A stretch of 43,832 nucleotides of DNA from Verrucomicrobiaceae bacterium (lineage in GTDB: Bacteria; Verrucomicrobiota; Verrucomicrobiia; Verrucomicrobiales; Akkermansiaceae), in the NCBI GenBank assembly GCA_027487435.1, contig JAIYDP010000291.1, positions 1-43,832 of the forward strand, written 5' to 3'. This document shows positions 19,001 to 27,508 of the stretch, piece after piece. The notes under the pieces were generated by a model, which searched no databases, was not told the DNA's origin, and was given only the letters and a program-made list of their open reading frames with translations. How positions within the stretch are numbered: position 1 is the stretch's first letter; every line of letters starts with the position of its first letter. The position numbers and the translations under genes were made by a program.

Positions 19001-20104
19001 CTCAGCACCAAAGCCGATCCTTACGCTAGAAATTTTTGCGTAGGGAGCTGCGCCCGATACACCGATACTATTGTTGCCGCGAGCTGCTGCAACTCCCCCT
19101 ACCGCAGTGCCATGGTTGTCATCCTCATCTTCTGCAGGCGAAGTATCATCGTCAATCACAGAAATGCCGGTGATATTGCCTTCGTCATCGTAGGTGTAAA
19201 TTGTTCCTGTAGTATCCAAATGGAAATCCGCGAGATTGGGAGCCAAATCAGGATGATTGTGTTGAAGACCATCATCGACAATGCCGATAACGATGCCACT
19301 GCCCACTGCGATGTCCCATGCATCCTCGACATTGGCATCTTCACCAGGGGTACTATTGGCTTGACCCGTATTTTTTAGGTGCCATTGATCTTTGTAATAA
19401 GGGTCGTTGACGGAAGCCATACGCATTACTTCTCTCCCCATACCAAGCTGGACGCGGGAGACAGAAGCAACTTGACTCAGAGGCTCAAGGGATTGAATAG
19501 CAGAGAATGGGCTATCGTCCATTGCATCAAACACAAGGTAGTTTTTGTTTGCAAACGATTCGCGCAGGAATGAAAGACCAAGTTTCTCTGCAGCGGCTTT
19601 GGTCGCAGTGTGATCCGTTGATTTGACAAAAATGGTATCAGAAAATGTGAACATATTTTCTGGTATCCGCAAATTTTTATGCTTGTAGGCAACCATCAAA
19701 GGCTTCTCGCCGGTCTCGATTGCTACCTCACGCATTTTTTCCAAGAGTTCTTGCGGTGTCTTTACGGCAGGGAATTGGTAGATGGGATTTGTTCCCTTTT
19801 TCTGAACGACGAATCGATCTAGGGCAAGATCCAGCTTGGGGCCAGAAACGATCTGAATTGGCTCAGAATGAAAAACGATCGACTTGTCCTCCCTTTTTAA
19901 ATCTTCAGCCACATAGCCTGTTACAGGATTTCTGGGTAATTCGGGTCGCTCGGCAAAAGACTTCCTGACAGCCTCGGCTGTCATTGCCTGAATCTCTTGG
20001 TCGGATTTGGCCGTATCTTTCTTGCGAGAGTGATAGCCAATAACGACAGTAGCCGCAGCAATGAGTGCTGCGGATGTGAAAAGTTGGGATTTGGTTACTT
20101 TCAT
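16064..20104 (-). CDS. secreted subtilisin/kexin-like (S8) serine protease with P domain
   Basis: A 1346-residue exported protease. The N-terminal hydrophobic segment (residues 8-24) is a signal peptide or anchor, and residues 30-230 look like a propeptide. The catalytic domain has Asp277 (GIVDDGLQHNHPDL), His331 (DDNHGTAV), oxyanion Asn438 (SAGNSRG) and Ser526 (SGTSSACPLVSG). The VDDG motif and following P/Homo-B domain (about 600-770, with WGVSSKGANGTGVWRVRVAD) are typical of kexin/furin-type enzymes. Next come a choice-of-anchor-D/ASH-like domain (about 780-870) and an Ig-like putative domain (about 890-960). A long beta-rich C-terminus follows with no recognised sorting signal. It lies 45 bp behind the gene for a secreted partner and is followed by a strong terminator. 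Confidence 0.92.
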   Translation of the reverse strand: MKVTKSQLFTSAALIAAATVVIGYHSRKKDTAKSDQEIQAMTAEAVRKSFAERPELPRNPVTGYVAEDLKREDKSIVFHSEPIQIVSGPKLDLALDRFVVQKKGTNPIYQFPAVKTPQELLEKMREVAIETGEKPLMVAYKHKNLRIPENMFTFSDTIFVKSTDHTATKAAAEKLGLSFLRESFANKNYLVFDAMDDSPFSAIQSLEPLSQVASVSRVQLGMGREVMRMASVNDPYYKDQWHLKNTGQANSTPGEDANVEDAWDIAVGSGIVIGIVDDGLQHNHPDLAPNLADFHLDTTGTIYTYDDEGNITGISVIDDDTSPAEDEDDNHGTAVGGVAAARGNNSIGVSGAAPYAKISSVRIGFGAEGNLAGVNGDEIQGLSQSWESFRTHIKNNSWGRQTPYGFSDDSGVFMDSIEDAGTDGRGGLGTVITKSAGNSRGAGNQSIKSGWMNSHYVIPVVALSNRGGHTSYSDFGPHMVIGSSSGNSDQSHVATTDRTGTLGYNTGLNPGELSDSSYTNTFSGTSSACPLVSGCIALMLQANPNLTTRDIKEILMRTAVRQDLDPRGWVLRDGYRSDLPPIKHHHDYGGGRIDAGAAVKMARDWLSLGDDSTLTRTIARRFEAIYSGGAEIVFDFTADPTMRVEHVTLDFPHVPDALDEDDDDNITELVPGLQYDFVPDMDIEITAPDGSVSIMHYGDLSNEGQVFGPIPEEVPNGSQLTTVRHWGVSSKGANGTGVWRVRVADSTPNYYVTPQGMIVPLGMILRNLRLTLTGSALPSEVPSSISISNPDGFDFGTQVVGNDYTRTFHISNTGGNPMFVDKVSFVDEEVFSGSFSGMVLPGATRSFDVTFSPDSARKFAAVLSIQSTAETGLSYVSITGEGSVAPIPEVTKPANVNLRSSSTISIPVASTYAVSFTAKGLPRGMSIDSKTGVISGSSSVPGTYNVKITATNPWGVTSTDFTMVIDPLVSTLQGDYTGIISRAGEVNDNWGGIVQLKVMPNGSYSGSISMGRVTVPLRGFAAGSSGANPTINQVVVASNNVVYRLNIEFMPDQTLTGSLSFTLAGSELVAITGWRNGWSTGNFPTPGIFNHRVSLETATVGDLTIPQGHGYFSQTISARGKATTRGVSAEGQRFTSSSDIGFAGQYTVWSHTHSKRGIIQSNGSITGNSATGSGFAIKTLFEPRTGRIYREGYGITTPVNFVTSGGLYVAPTLTTSYLGKTPGTTAEISFAHANIATSQTNPTTTITLGALGALTIPQAGAVANPSSLSLRINPRNGLVSGRMILNDPNRIEPFSPYNRVISFGGLVEPSTNKAYGFFMLNQLPPLKGLPIPLNKTTLLSGSWILQ

Positions 20105-20149
20105 TTTGAAATGAGCTATTAAATTATCGGTAAAATAGGGAATGTTGAA

Positions 20150-21595
20150 CTATTTCCAAGGTGCCGCGACAGCACGCATGAACAAAATCTCAGGTGATGT
20201 AGCTTTGGTTCTGACACGGAGATTGGTTTCGGTGTTTTCCACAATATCAAACAAACGATCACGGGAACTAATGGTAGTCCATTTTCTGCCATTCCTCGAG
20301 TATTGGATGTTGTAAATGACCGAACTTCCCACGTTCAAACGTTTGGCAACGTTCATGAACGCTTGACCTGTGACTGCATCAATTTCCATCTGTGGCATGA
20401 CTGGTTGTCTATCGTCGTCAGCAAATGCTTCTGTGGTAGTGGAATCGTCATCGCCATCGTCCTGCGTGAAGGCAAATTCTGTGAAGTTGTCAACGCCATC
20501 GAGGTCAAAGTCGGCTTTGGGAAGCCTCAAAGCTTCAAGAGTTCCGACCGGCAACTCATAAATCGCGTGGCCTTCGTAAGAGTCCACGAAGCGAACACGC
20601 CACTCAAACAACCGTGAACTTACATCCGTGGCAATCGGTGTCGCTGCAAGACTGCGTGACCACTGGAGTCGAGCAACAGCCCGATCACCTTTTACGAAAG
20701 CAAAAGGAATGATTTGCAGGGTACTTTGCAGAGGAGAATCCAGTTCATAAGGCAAGTCAGGAGTAGGATAGAGAATACGGGGAGGTTCGACGATATCACC
20801 CGTTAGGGGGTAAGCTTGAAACATCGAGAACTGCACCGTATCGGCAGCTATGGTATTGTTGATATTGATGCCGCGCCAAGATACTCTCGATAAAATTCGC
20901 GGATCCATTTCCATCGATCCTTTCGACCAGCGTGTTCCAACAAGAGAGAAACCTTCATTTCCCACGCGATGGGCGGTTGACTCAGGTGCGGTAAAAATTT
21001 CTGTTTTAAGCGCCAAGCTGAGAAGTGGATTTACAAGAGCAGGCACGGAATACGTGTAAGCTCCGGGAATATAATCATCCCTATGCTTTCTCTCTTCGTT
21101 GAAACCATATTCTTTGATGTAAGTATATCTGGCAATGGGATATTCTCTTACCGGCGCAGCCAGAACGTTGTAGTAGATACCAATGGATTCATCGATGAAA
21201 TTGCCCAAGGGGCGTCGCAATGTGGAAGGAGGAGCGGCGCGTAACAATACTTTATCAGCCAAGAAAGGAGCAATGGTTTTTGCCTTTTCTACGCTCTCAA
21301 TCGACCAATAAGAACCATCGTCGCGCTTACCGTCACGGTCTGCATCGCCGCGCCAAATGAAACCCGTGGTGCCGAGAGGGCAGAATGGATTTGGAGGAAT
21401 AATTACTGGCGATGGATGAGAACAGCCTGACAAAGACCATGTTCCATCTTGAATCACAACCCGATAAAAGCCTGAAGTGTATTGCGCCTTCGAGCTGGTG
21501 GTCATAAGGTAATTTTTTGTATTTTGCGCGGTAACTTGAAGAAACGCTTCAGAGCTAACAGTCAAAAAAGCGAACAGGGCGAGCGAGGTTTTCAT
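20150..21595 (-). CDS. secreted protein of unknown function, partner of the S8 protease gene
   Basis: A 481-residue protein with an N-terminal signal peptide (about residues 1-23, ending near VTAQ). The middle carries the Asp-rich loop GDADRDGKRDDG (about 83-94). Towards the C-terminus is DFDLDGVDNFTEF, which resembles the calcium-binding thrombospondin/dockerin-like loops common in verrucomicrobial exported proteins, followed by a TQDDGDDDSTTT stretch and a beta-rich end (VIYNIQYSRNGRKW). No enzymatic motif is recognised. It is upstream of the S8 protease on the same strand, 45 bp apart with no terminator between, so a two-gene unit is likely. It could be a substrate, inhibitor or scaffold for the protease; that is inference. 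Confidence 0.75.
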   Translation of the reverse strand: MKTSLALFAFLTVSSEAFLQVTAQNTKNYLMTTSSKAQYTSGFYRVVIQDGTWSLSGCSHPSPVIIPPNPFCPLGTTGFIWRGDADRDGKRDDGSYWSIESVEKAKTIAPFLADKVLLRAAPPSTLRRPLGNFIDESIGIYYNVLAAPVREYPIARYTYIKEYGFNEERKHRDDYIPGAYTYSVPALVNPLLSLALKTEIFTAPESTAHRVGNEGFSLVGTRWSKGSMEMDPRILSRVSWRGININNTIAADTVQFSMFQAYPLTGDIVEPPRILYPTPDLPYELDSPLQSTLQIIPFAFVKGDRAVARLQWSRSLAATPIATDVSSRLFEWRVRFVDSYEGHAIYELPVGTLEALRLPKADFDLDGVDNFTEFAFTQDDGDDDSTTTEAFADDDRQPVMPQMEIDAVTGQAFMNVAKRLNVGSSVIYNIQYSRNGRKWTTISSRDRLFDIVENTETNLRVRTKATSPEILFMRAVAAPWK

Positions 21596-21667
21596 CGGTT
21601 TTAAAAAATTTGGACAGGGGTAGTAAATACGTTGTGTTCAGGAATGCAAACGATATTTTTGAAAAAG

Positions 21668-23569
21668 TCAGCGAATTCCGCGCAAGAGAAGTTCCGCGTT
21701 GTTTTGGGTGGCTTTGAGGTTTTTCATCAAGACTTCAACCGCTTCGCCGTAGGGAAGTTGCGCAAGTTGGCGTCGGATATCAAGAACGCGGGAAAATTCT
21801 TCCTGGTGGTAGAGTCGATCATCATTGCGGGTGCCTGATTGCGGAATATTGATGGCCGGGTAAATGCGACGCTCGGCAAGCTCACGGTCGAGGCGAATCT
21901 CCATGTTGCCCGTGCCTTTGAACTCCTCAAAAATCACATCGTCCATACGGGCTTCTGTCTCAATCAGCGCGGTTGCGACGATCGTGAGTGAGCCACCTTC
22001 ATCGAGATTTCGCGCAGCGCCGAAGAATTTGCGGGATTTTTGCAGAGCGATCGGAGAAACGCCGCCGGAACCAATGGGGCCACCAGCTTGCGCAGCATTA
22101 TGACCTCGGGCGAGACGAGTGAGAGAATCCAAGAGCAAGATGACGTTTTTCCCCATTTCTACAAGCCGTTTGGCGCGATCCAAGACCAAATCTGCGACCT
22201 GTGCGTGGCGGCGAGGCGACTCATCAAACGTAGAAGCGTAAACCGTGCATGCCACAGTTTCGATAAAATCGGTCACCTCCTCTGGGCGTTCATCCAGCAG
22301 CAAAACGATGAGTTCGGCTTCTGGGTGATTGGCACGAATGGCACGAGCGACTTGTTTTAAAAGAATCGTTTTCCCGCCACGTGGGGGAGCAACGATCAAA
22401 GCGCGTTGACCAAGACCCAAGGGGGCGACGAGATCGACAAGGCGAGTGGCAAGAAATTCAGCTCCTGTGCCCTCAAGGTAAACTCGACGATCAGGAAAAA
22501 GCGGTGTGAGTTTCTCAAAATCTACTGGCGGAGACCATTGGCAAACGGGACGACCTTCAATTTCTAGGATTTCTTGCGTCGTCATGAACTTGTCTCGTTC
22601 TTTTGGAGCGCGAACGAGCAATTTGACATGTTGTCCCGATTGGATGCCATATTCCTTGAGGAAGTTCAATGGAATATGAATATCGTCTTTCGACGAACGG
22701 AAGCTGCGAGCGGCATCGCGCAAAATGGCGAAATGATCTTTACCTGTCTCCACAACACCCTCGCAGGTAAGCTCGACGTTTTCACGCAGGTAAAATTGCA
22801 GCAACTGATAAACCAGTTCACTTTTCCCGTCATTGACGGCTTGAAGACTTGAAATCCCATCGGCGATGTCATGAAGTTCCGCTAGGGATTTTCGCCGAAA
22901 CTCGTTGATGTTAATCGAAGCCGGAAGGCTAACAGGGCGAGCATGTATGGCCGCAGAATCTGGTGTAACAATTCCTAAAGATTCAAGAAATCGGGCGATC
23001 TGCGAGCGCAAAATAGGCATCGCACCTTCATTCCAGAAAACCACGTCGGCGAGACGCAATTTTTCTTCTACTGGCATTTGCGCTGCGATAATTGCCAGAA
23101 CCATCTCATCCTCTAGGCGTGTTCGGTTCTTCAATCTGCGGATCTGCGTCTCCTTGCTGGAGGCGACAAGTAAGGAAAGTTCTTGGCCAAATTGAAAGCC
23201 ATTTTCAAAAAGCAACGGAACGTCAGCCACGAAAATTCGGGAGGAGCCTTCCGCGCGAGCTATCTCAAGCGCTTGAAGACACTCTTCGCGTAGTCGAGGA
23301 TGAATGATCTCCTCCAATTGGCGACGTGCTTGGTCATCTGAAAAGATTTTGTTGCGCAGAAAATCTCGATCCAGACATTGCTTTCTCTCGAAAATTGCCT
23401 CATCTCCAAAAACGGCACGACACCGCTCCAGCACATCGGCATCCGAATGGAGACGACGCGCTGCTGCATCACAATCAAATAAAGTCATCGAGGGGCAAAG
23501 ATCGCGGAGCAAACGGCAGACTGTGGACTTGCCGCTGGCGATCCCCCCTGTAAGGGCGAAAATTCGCAT
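21668..23569 (-). CDS. dephospho-CoA kinase fused to transcription termination factor Rho
   Basis: One uninterrupted 633-residue frame. Residues 1-198 are CoaE, the last step of CoA synthesis: P-loop GGIASGKST (8-16), [17 protein letters not shown] and VPLLFENG. Residues 199-218 are a linker. Residues 219-633 are Rho: N-terminal helical domain ([17 protein letters not shown]), the RNA-binding cold-shock-like domain (about 266-340), P-loop APPRGGKT (394-401), [11 protein letters not shown], and the ATPase/R-loop region ending [13 protein letters not shown]. No ATG, GTG or TTG codon lies in the linker, so the fusion is not an artefact of adjacent starts. ATG at 23569 begins the CoaE motif; the 51 upstream codons are not CoaE-like. 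Rho works as a hexamer, so six kinase domains would surround it. Confidence 0.93.
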   Translation of the reverse strand: MRIFALTGGIASGKSTVCRLLRDLCPSMTLFDCDAAARRLHSDADVLERCRAVFGDEAIFERKQCLDRDFLRNKIFSDDQARRQLEEIIHPRLREECLQALEIARAEGSSRIFVADVPLLFENGFQFGQELSLLVASSKETQIRRLKNRTRLEDEMVLAIIAAQMPVEEKLRLADVVFWNEGAMPILRSQIARFLESLGIVTPDSAAIHARPVSLPASININEFRRKSLAELHDIADGISSLQAVNDGKSELVYQLLQFYLRENVELTCEGVVETGKDHFAILRDAARSFRSSKDDIHIPLNFLKEYGIQSGQHVKLLVRAPKERDKFMTTQEILEIEGRPVCQWSPPVDFEKLTPLFPDRRVYLEGTGAEFLATRLVDLVAPLGLGQRALIVAPPRGGKTILLKQVARAIRANHPEAELIVLLLDERPEEVTDFIETVACTVYASTFDESPRRHAQVADLVLDRAKRLVEMGKNVILLLDSLTRLARGHNAAQAGGPIGSGGVSPIALQKSRKFFGAARNLDEGGSLTIVATALIETEARMDDVIFEEFKGTGNMEIRLDRELAERRIYPAINIPQSGTRNDDRLYHQEEFSRVLDIRRQLAQLPYGEAVEVLMKNLKATQNNAELLLRGIR

Positions 23570-23883
23570 ACCCGAATCATGCCCATAGACCGCCATTTTG
23601 GCAAGAGGAAAAAGTGCATCGTTGGCGAGGCACTGCAACACACATTCCGCCACAAACGAGCAAAGTCCAAAAAATCGGCACCTTACGTAACAAACGAATA
23701 GCGAGATTGGCAACGTTTTCATTCGAATATCGTGTGAAAGGTTTCGACCTAGACTTTGCTAGCGCAAGGGCTTTTTCCTTCATTTCTTGAATTTTCTCAT
23801 CGCGTTGGTGATTGATCGTACTGTCTGTCACGTAAGGTCTCCCCGCAATGATCCATTGTAGCAATAAATCGCTTCTCTAAAAA
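23570..23883. other. divergent gap between coaE-rho and the FAD oxidase gene
   Basis: These 314 bases must hold promoters for both neighbouring genes, but I see no clear -35/-10 pair. A 95-codon minus-strand frame (23864-23577) encodes a Lys/Arg-rich peptide with a central hydrophobic patch, ends 7 bp before coaE, and matches no family I recognise. It may be a small leader gene or chance. No tRNA-like or terminator-like structure is seen. Confidence 0.4.
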
Positions 23884-25284
23884 ATGATCACTCCTACACA
23901 TCTACAAGCTCGCCGTAAATTCATCCAACTTAGCACTGTTGCGTTGCTGATGCCATTGGCTCGTGGGCAGTCAGCCACAGCAAAGACTTCGATCGATTTG
24001 CCAGAAAGCCATGGCTATCGTGACGCTTGCCTATTGTTTAATAGCCGATTGAAGCCGAAACCCGCTGCGGTAATGAAATGCGTCACCGAAGATGATGTCA
24101 TTTCTGGAATACAATGGGCTAACGAACATAAGAAAAAAATTTCTCTCAAAAGTGGCGGGCATTGCTTCGAGGGATTTTGCATGGCCGACGACACCCTGTC
24201 ACTCGACCTATCAAACATGAACGCCATGTCGCTCGACCCGAAAACACACATTTTCACCGTAGCTCCGGGAGCAAAACTGCGGCAGATCAACGACTTCCTC
24301 TTGGCAAAAGGACGTGTTCTACCAGCAGGATCCTGCGCTGGTGTCGGCATCGGCGGACTGACCCTTGGAGGAGGTTATGGCATGTTGGCTAGACAATACG
24401 GTCTTACCTGCGATCTGTTGATGGGATTACGCGTGGTCGATGCCGAAGGCAAAGGCCACGACTGCGATGGTGATCACGAATTGCTCAAAGCCTGTCGCGG
24501 TGGCGGCAATGGCAATTTTGGTGTCATTACGCAGTTTCGTTTTCGGACACAAAAAGCCCCCAGTCATCTCTACAACCGTCGCTTCAAGGCCAAAAACTTG
24601 ACTCCGGCAAAAGTGAAAATCCTTTTAGAAACATGGTTCAGGGCAACGAAAGATCTGCCAAGAGACGCTTTTTCTGCCTTTGTTCTCAATGGCAATTCGC
24701 TAACGATCTTGCTCACCCACACAAATCTCCAAAGCCAAGAGCAGATCACAGCAATGATGAAACCATTAGAAAAACTCGTAGGCACTACCACCCGCTACTA
24801 CGCACCGCTCTACCCTGCTGCCATTAAGGCTTACTACGGTCGTAGCGGACCACTGCCATTCAAAAATGCCTGCGCTGGAATGCTGCGAGGGTTTGACGAA
24901 CTCGATGAAATCGCAGAAAAACTCGCTCAGCACGTGGCCGCAACACCCGGAGTGATCTGGCAAGTCAACACATTGGGCGGGGCAATCCAAGACCAAGCAT
25001 TCGCAGATGCCTCTGTTTTCGCACATCGCGATTGCAGCTACATGTCGGAGATCCAAGGCTACTGGCACAATGCCGCGAGCGAGCCAAATGTGATCAAGGC
25101 AGTGGATGCGATCCAAAACCTACTTGCACAACACGGCATCAATCGACATTACTGCAACTATCCCGATAAAAACTTCGCGAATCCGCAAACCGCCTACTTT
25201 GGCGAGCATGATTTCCTCAAAAAAATCAAACGCCTTTACGATCCAACAGATCTTTTTCACCACCCGCAAGGTGTGCGTTTGTAA
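23884..25284 (+). CDS. Tat-exported FAD-linked oxidase, berberine-bridge-enzyme type
   Basis: A 466-residue flavoprotein. The N-terminus has a twin-arginine signal (R10-R11 in ARRKFIQLS, then a hydrophobic stretch to ARGQS), indicating export of the folded, cofactor-loaded enzyme. The FAD_binding_4 (PCMH) domain covers about 55-225, with SGGH at 90-93 and GSCAGVGIGGLTLGGGYG at 149-166. H93 and C151 sit where bicovalently flavinylated BBE-like oxidases attach FAD through histidine and cysteine. The C-terminal BBE motif is NYPDKNFANPQTAYFG, followed by LYDPTDLFHHPQG. Known relatives oxidise sugars or alcohols with oxygen; the substrate here is unknown. It is transcribed divergently from coaE-rho and appears monocistronic. 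Confidence 0.9.
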   Translation: MITPTHLQARRKFIQLSTVALLMPLARGQSATAKTSIDLPESHGYRDACLLFNSRLKPKPAAVMKCVTEDDVISGIQWANEHKKKISLKSGGHCFEGFCMADDTLSLDLSNMNAMSLDPKTHIFTVAPGAKLRQINDFLLAKGRVLPAGSCAGVGIGGLTLGGGYGMLARQYGLTCDLLMGLRVVDAEGKGHDCDGDHELLKACRGGGNGNFGVITQFRFRTQKAPSHLYNRRFKAKNLTPAKVKILLETWFRATKDLPRDAFSAFVLNGNSLTILLTHTNLQSQEQITAMMKPLEKLVGTTTRYYAPLYPAAIKAYYGRSGPLPFKNACAGMLRGFDELDEIAEKLAQHVAATPGVIWQVNTLGGAIQDQAFADASVFAHRDCSYMSEIQGYWHNAASEPNVIKAVDAIQNLLAQHGINRHYCNYPDKNFANPQTAYFGEHDFLKKIKRLYDPTDLFHHPQGVRL

Positions 25285-25403
25285 AGTCGGTCGATCTCTC
25301 AAAGAAGGAATGACCTAATCCACTTTCTCGGAAATAAAGGAAAACAAATGCGCAGGTTTACCTTGCTTACCAACACCAATACTCGTATCATTCTCTCCCA
25401 ATT

Positions 25404-26648
25404 ATGCTGAATTCCTTATTCCCCTCATTGCTCGTGATATTGTTATTTTTCCGTGTGGATCTTCAGGCAAAGCCGATCCATTGCGCGATTGATCCACTGC
25501 TGAAAACGCCAGAAAACTGGCAAATGACGGTAGATGATTTTGAAAAAACCTTCAGCACCGATGGTAATAAGCAATTCGTTTGGCTGACCAAGGATCGCAC
25601 GCGAGCAAAACTAAGTCGTAATTTTCATCGTGTCGCAGCTTTTGAACTTACTGCATTTGAGAAAAAGGTTCCCGTGCAGGAGGTGATCGTTGACTTCATG
25701 GACGGCAAACTGAACCTTGTCTCGATCTCCCTTTACAACCGTGCCGACAGTGGACCGATCACCAAAGAAAACTTCGCCGAACGTTTCAAAACCACCGGGA
25801 AGATGATGGGGGAAGCGTTTGCATCGAAAGCCATGGAACGCAAGGCAGATGCGAAAAACGGACTCTTGACCGAAGGATATTCATGGTATGTCAGAGAAAC
25901 GGGCGTTGCCTTTCTGGAACACAACGAAGGCGCCATGAAAGCGGAAAAAATTGAGTTTTTACGCCTGCGCATTGCTCGCCCGAATGCCAAAGGATCTTTG
26001 GCCGCTTCGATGATCCATACGCGTGGCGGAGCTGCCGCGAAGCTTGGCGATCTCCCCAAAAACGTAAAAAAAGAGCCCAATGGTAACGTCCTTATCGCCA
26101 ATCTCCCAATGGTGGATCAAGGTGACAAAGGATACTGTGTGGTCGCCACTGTGCAGAGAGTATTTGAATATTATGGCATAGGCGCTGACATGCATCAGAT
26201 CGCACAAATCTCCGAGGCGAATCCAGAGCTAGGCACCAGCACACTCACTATGGCGAAGGAACTCGATAAAATTGACTACCGTTTCAAAACCCGTCTGGAA
26301 ATCATTGGAATGGGCCAGCCATTGACTGAGGTCAAAGAAGAAAAAGGAGAATACTACATAGGCAAGGCCGTAGATGAACGGAAATTTCTCAAAGAGATCA
26401 GCAGTTACGTCAACAAAGGTTTGCCCCTGCTCTGGTCACTCCAACTCGGTATCTTTCCCGAAATCCCCAAGATCTCTCAACAAGCGTCGGGGGGACACAT
26501 GCGGATGATCATCGGCTACAATGATCAAACCAAAGAAATACTTTTCTCTGATTCTTGGGGAGCAGGTCACGAAGTCAAACGAATGAACATGTCGGATGCT
26601 TACAAGGCATCACACGGGTTGTTCGTGCTTTCTCCTACAGTCCGCTAA
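25404..26648 (+). CDS. secreted C39-like cysteine peptidase
   Basis: A 414-residue protein with an N-terminal signal peptide (about residues 1-22, ending LQAKP). The first 220 residues have no recognised domain. The C-terminal half is a papain-like C39-family fold: the nucleophile C245 in MVDQGDKGYCVVATVQRV, H365 in GGHMRMIIGYN, and D383 in FSDSWG. All three triad positions are present, so it is probably active. There is no ABC transporter nearby, so it is not a bacteriocin-leader-processing C39 exporter; such stand-alone domains occur in exported verrucomicrobial proteins. Substrate unknown. It lies between the FAD oxidase gene and rplI with independent-looking spacing on both sides. Confidence 0.82.
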   Translation: MLNSLFPSLLVILLFFRVDLQAKPIHCAIDPLLKTPENWQMTVDDFEKTFSTDGNKQFVWLTKDRTRAKLSRNFHRVAAFELTAFEKKVPVQEVIVDFMDGKLNLVSISLYNRADSGPITKENFAERFKTTGKMMGEAFASKAMERKADAKNGLLTEGYSWYVRETGVAFLEHNEGAMKAEKIEFLRLRIARPNAKGSLAASMIHTRGGAAAKLGDLPKNVKKEPNGNVLIANLPMVDQGDKGYCVVATVQRVFEYYGIGADMHQIAQISEANPELGTSTLTMAKELDKIDYRFKTRLEIIGMGQPLTEVKEEKGEYYIGKAVDERKFLKEISSYVNKGLPLLWSLQLGIFPEIPKISQQASGGHMRMIIGYNDQTKEILFSDSWGAGHEVKRMNMSDAYKASHGLFVLSPTVR

Positions 26649-26862
26649 AAAACGTAAAGCGGCTGATCACACTGCACCGTGATTCCATCCTTGTCGGAGG
26701 AATTCGCTCTCCCGCGAAAAGCCTTTCGTGTATTGCTACTACGATGTTTGATCACCCGCATTCATGAAGATCAGAGCATCCGGGGATTTTCCATAAAAAA
26801 ATTCTTGACTCAACGCACGACTTCGCCCAAGTTCCGCCCCCCACAACAGCAAATTACGCATC

Positions 26863-27348
26863 ATGGCCAACGCACAAGTCATTCTCAAAGAAAAAATCGA
26901 AGGTCTCGGCGCAGAGTCGGACGTTGTCAAAGTTCGCGCCGGCTACGCCCGCAATTTCCTCATTCCTCAAGGCAAAGCCTTCGAAGCCACTCGTGCGAAT
27001 CTTCGTCACGTAAATGCCTTGAAAGCTGTTCGTGCCAAACGCGAAGAAGAGGAACTGGTTACCGCGAAAGAGTTGGCAGCCAAAATCTCCAAGCTCCGTC
27101 CCAAGTTCACTCTGGAAATCGGTCAAGATGGCAAAGCCTTCGGATCCGTTACTTCGATCGACATTCATCGCGAACTCGAAGCTGCCGGCATCGTCGTTGA
27201 CCGTCACGGCATCGAACTGGAAAAGCCGATCAAAAAATCTGGCAAATCCGATGTCAACGTTCGCGTTCATCCGCTCGTTTCCACCATTCTTACGATCAAC
27301 GTTGTTGCTCCGAAAGAAACAGAAGAAGCAGAAGCATCGGCTGAGTAA
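26863..27348 (+). CDS. rplI: 50S ribosomal protein L9
   Basis: Large-subunit protein binding domain V of 23S rRNA. The 161 residues are slightly longer than usual because of an acidic tail (KETEEAEASAE). The N-terminal domain has VILKEKIEGLGAESDVVKVRAGYARNFLIPQGKA, the L9 signature; the central helix is rich in Lys/Glu; the C-terminal domain begins near residue 80 (FTLEIGQDGKAFGSVT). The usual partners rpsF, ssb and rpsR are absent next to it, so the gene stands alone in this genome. An intrinsic terminator follows. No strong ribosome-binding site is visible before the ATG. Confidence 0.97.
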   Translation: MANAQVILKEKIEGLGAESDVVKVRAGYARNFLIPQGKAFEATRANLRHVNALKAVRAKREEEELVTAKELAAKISKLRPKFTLEIGQDGKAFGSVTSIDIHRELEAAGIVVDRHGIELEKPIKKSGKSDVNVRVHPLVSTILTINVVAPKETEEAEASAE

Positions 27349-27370
27349 TTTTTCTCTTCCTTTTTACCAA

Positions 27371-27406
27371 AAACCACGCTCCGCAAAATGGGGCGTGGTT
27401 TTTTTG
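27371..27406 (+). terminator. intrinsic terminator of rplI
   Basis: AACCACGCTCC and GGGGCGTGGTT pair around a short A-rich loop, followed by a run of T residues. It begins about 22 bp after the rplI stop codon. Confidence 0.9.
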
Positions 27407-27445
27407 TGGAGGTACTCTTTCTAGTAACATGGACGCTATTTCCCA

Positions 27446-27485
27446 TAAAAAACCCTGGCTAACACAAGTGCAGCCAGGGTTTTGT
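27446..27485 (-). terminator. intrinsic terminator of the cytochrome c gene, possibly bidirectional
   Basis: AACCCTGGCT and AGCCAGGGTT form a 10-bp stem with an 11-nt loop. On the minus strand the stem is followed by a T-run, so it terminates the cytochrome c gene, whose stop codon is about 23 bp away. The shorter T-run on the plus strand could back up rplI termination. Confidence 0.87.
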
Positions 27486-27508
27486 TTGAAAAGGAATCGA
27501 TAAAAGAA

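Noticed and set aside
26679..27200. 173-codon plus-strand frame over the rplI start
   Set aside because: It is an Arg/Ser-rich out-of-frame shadow of rplI.
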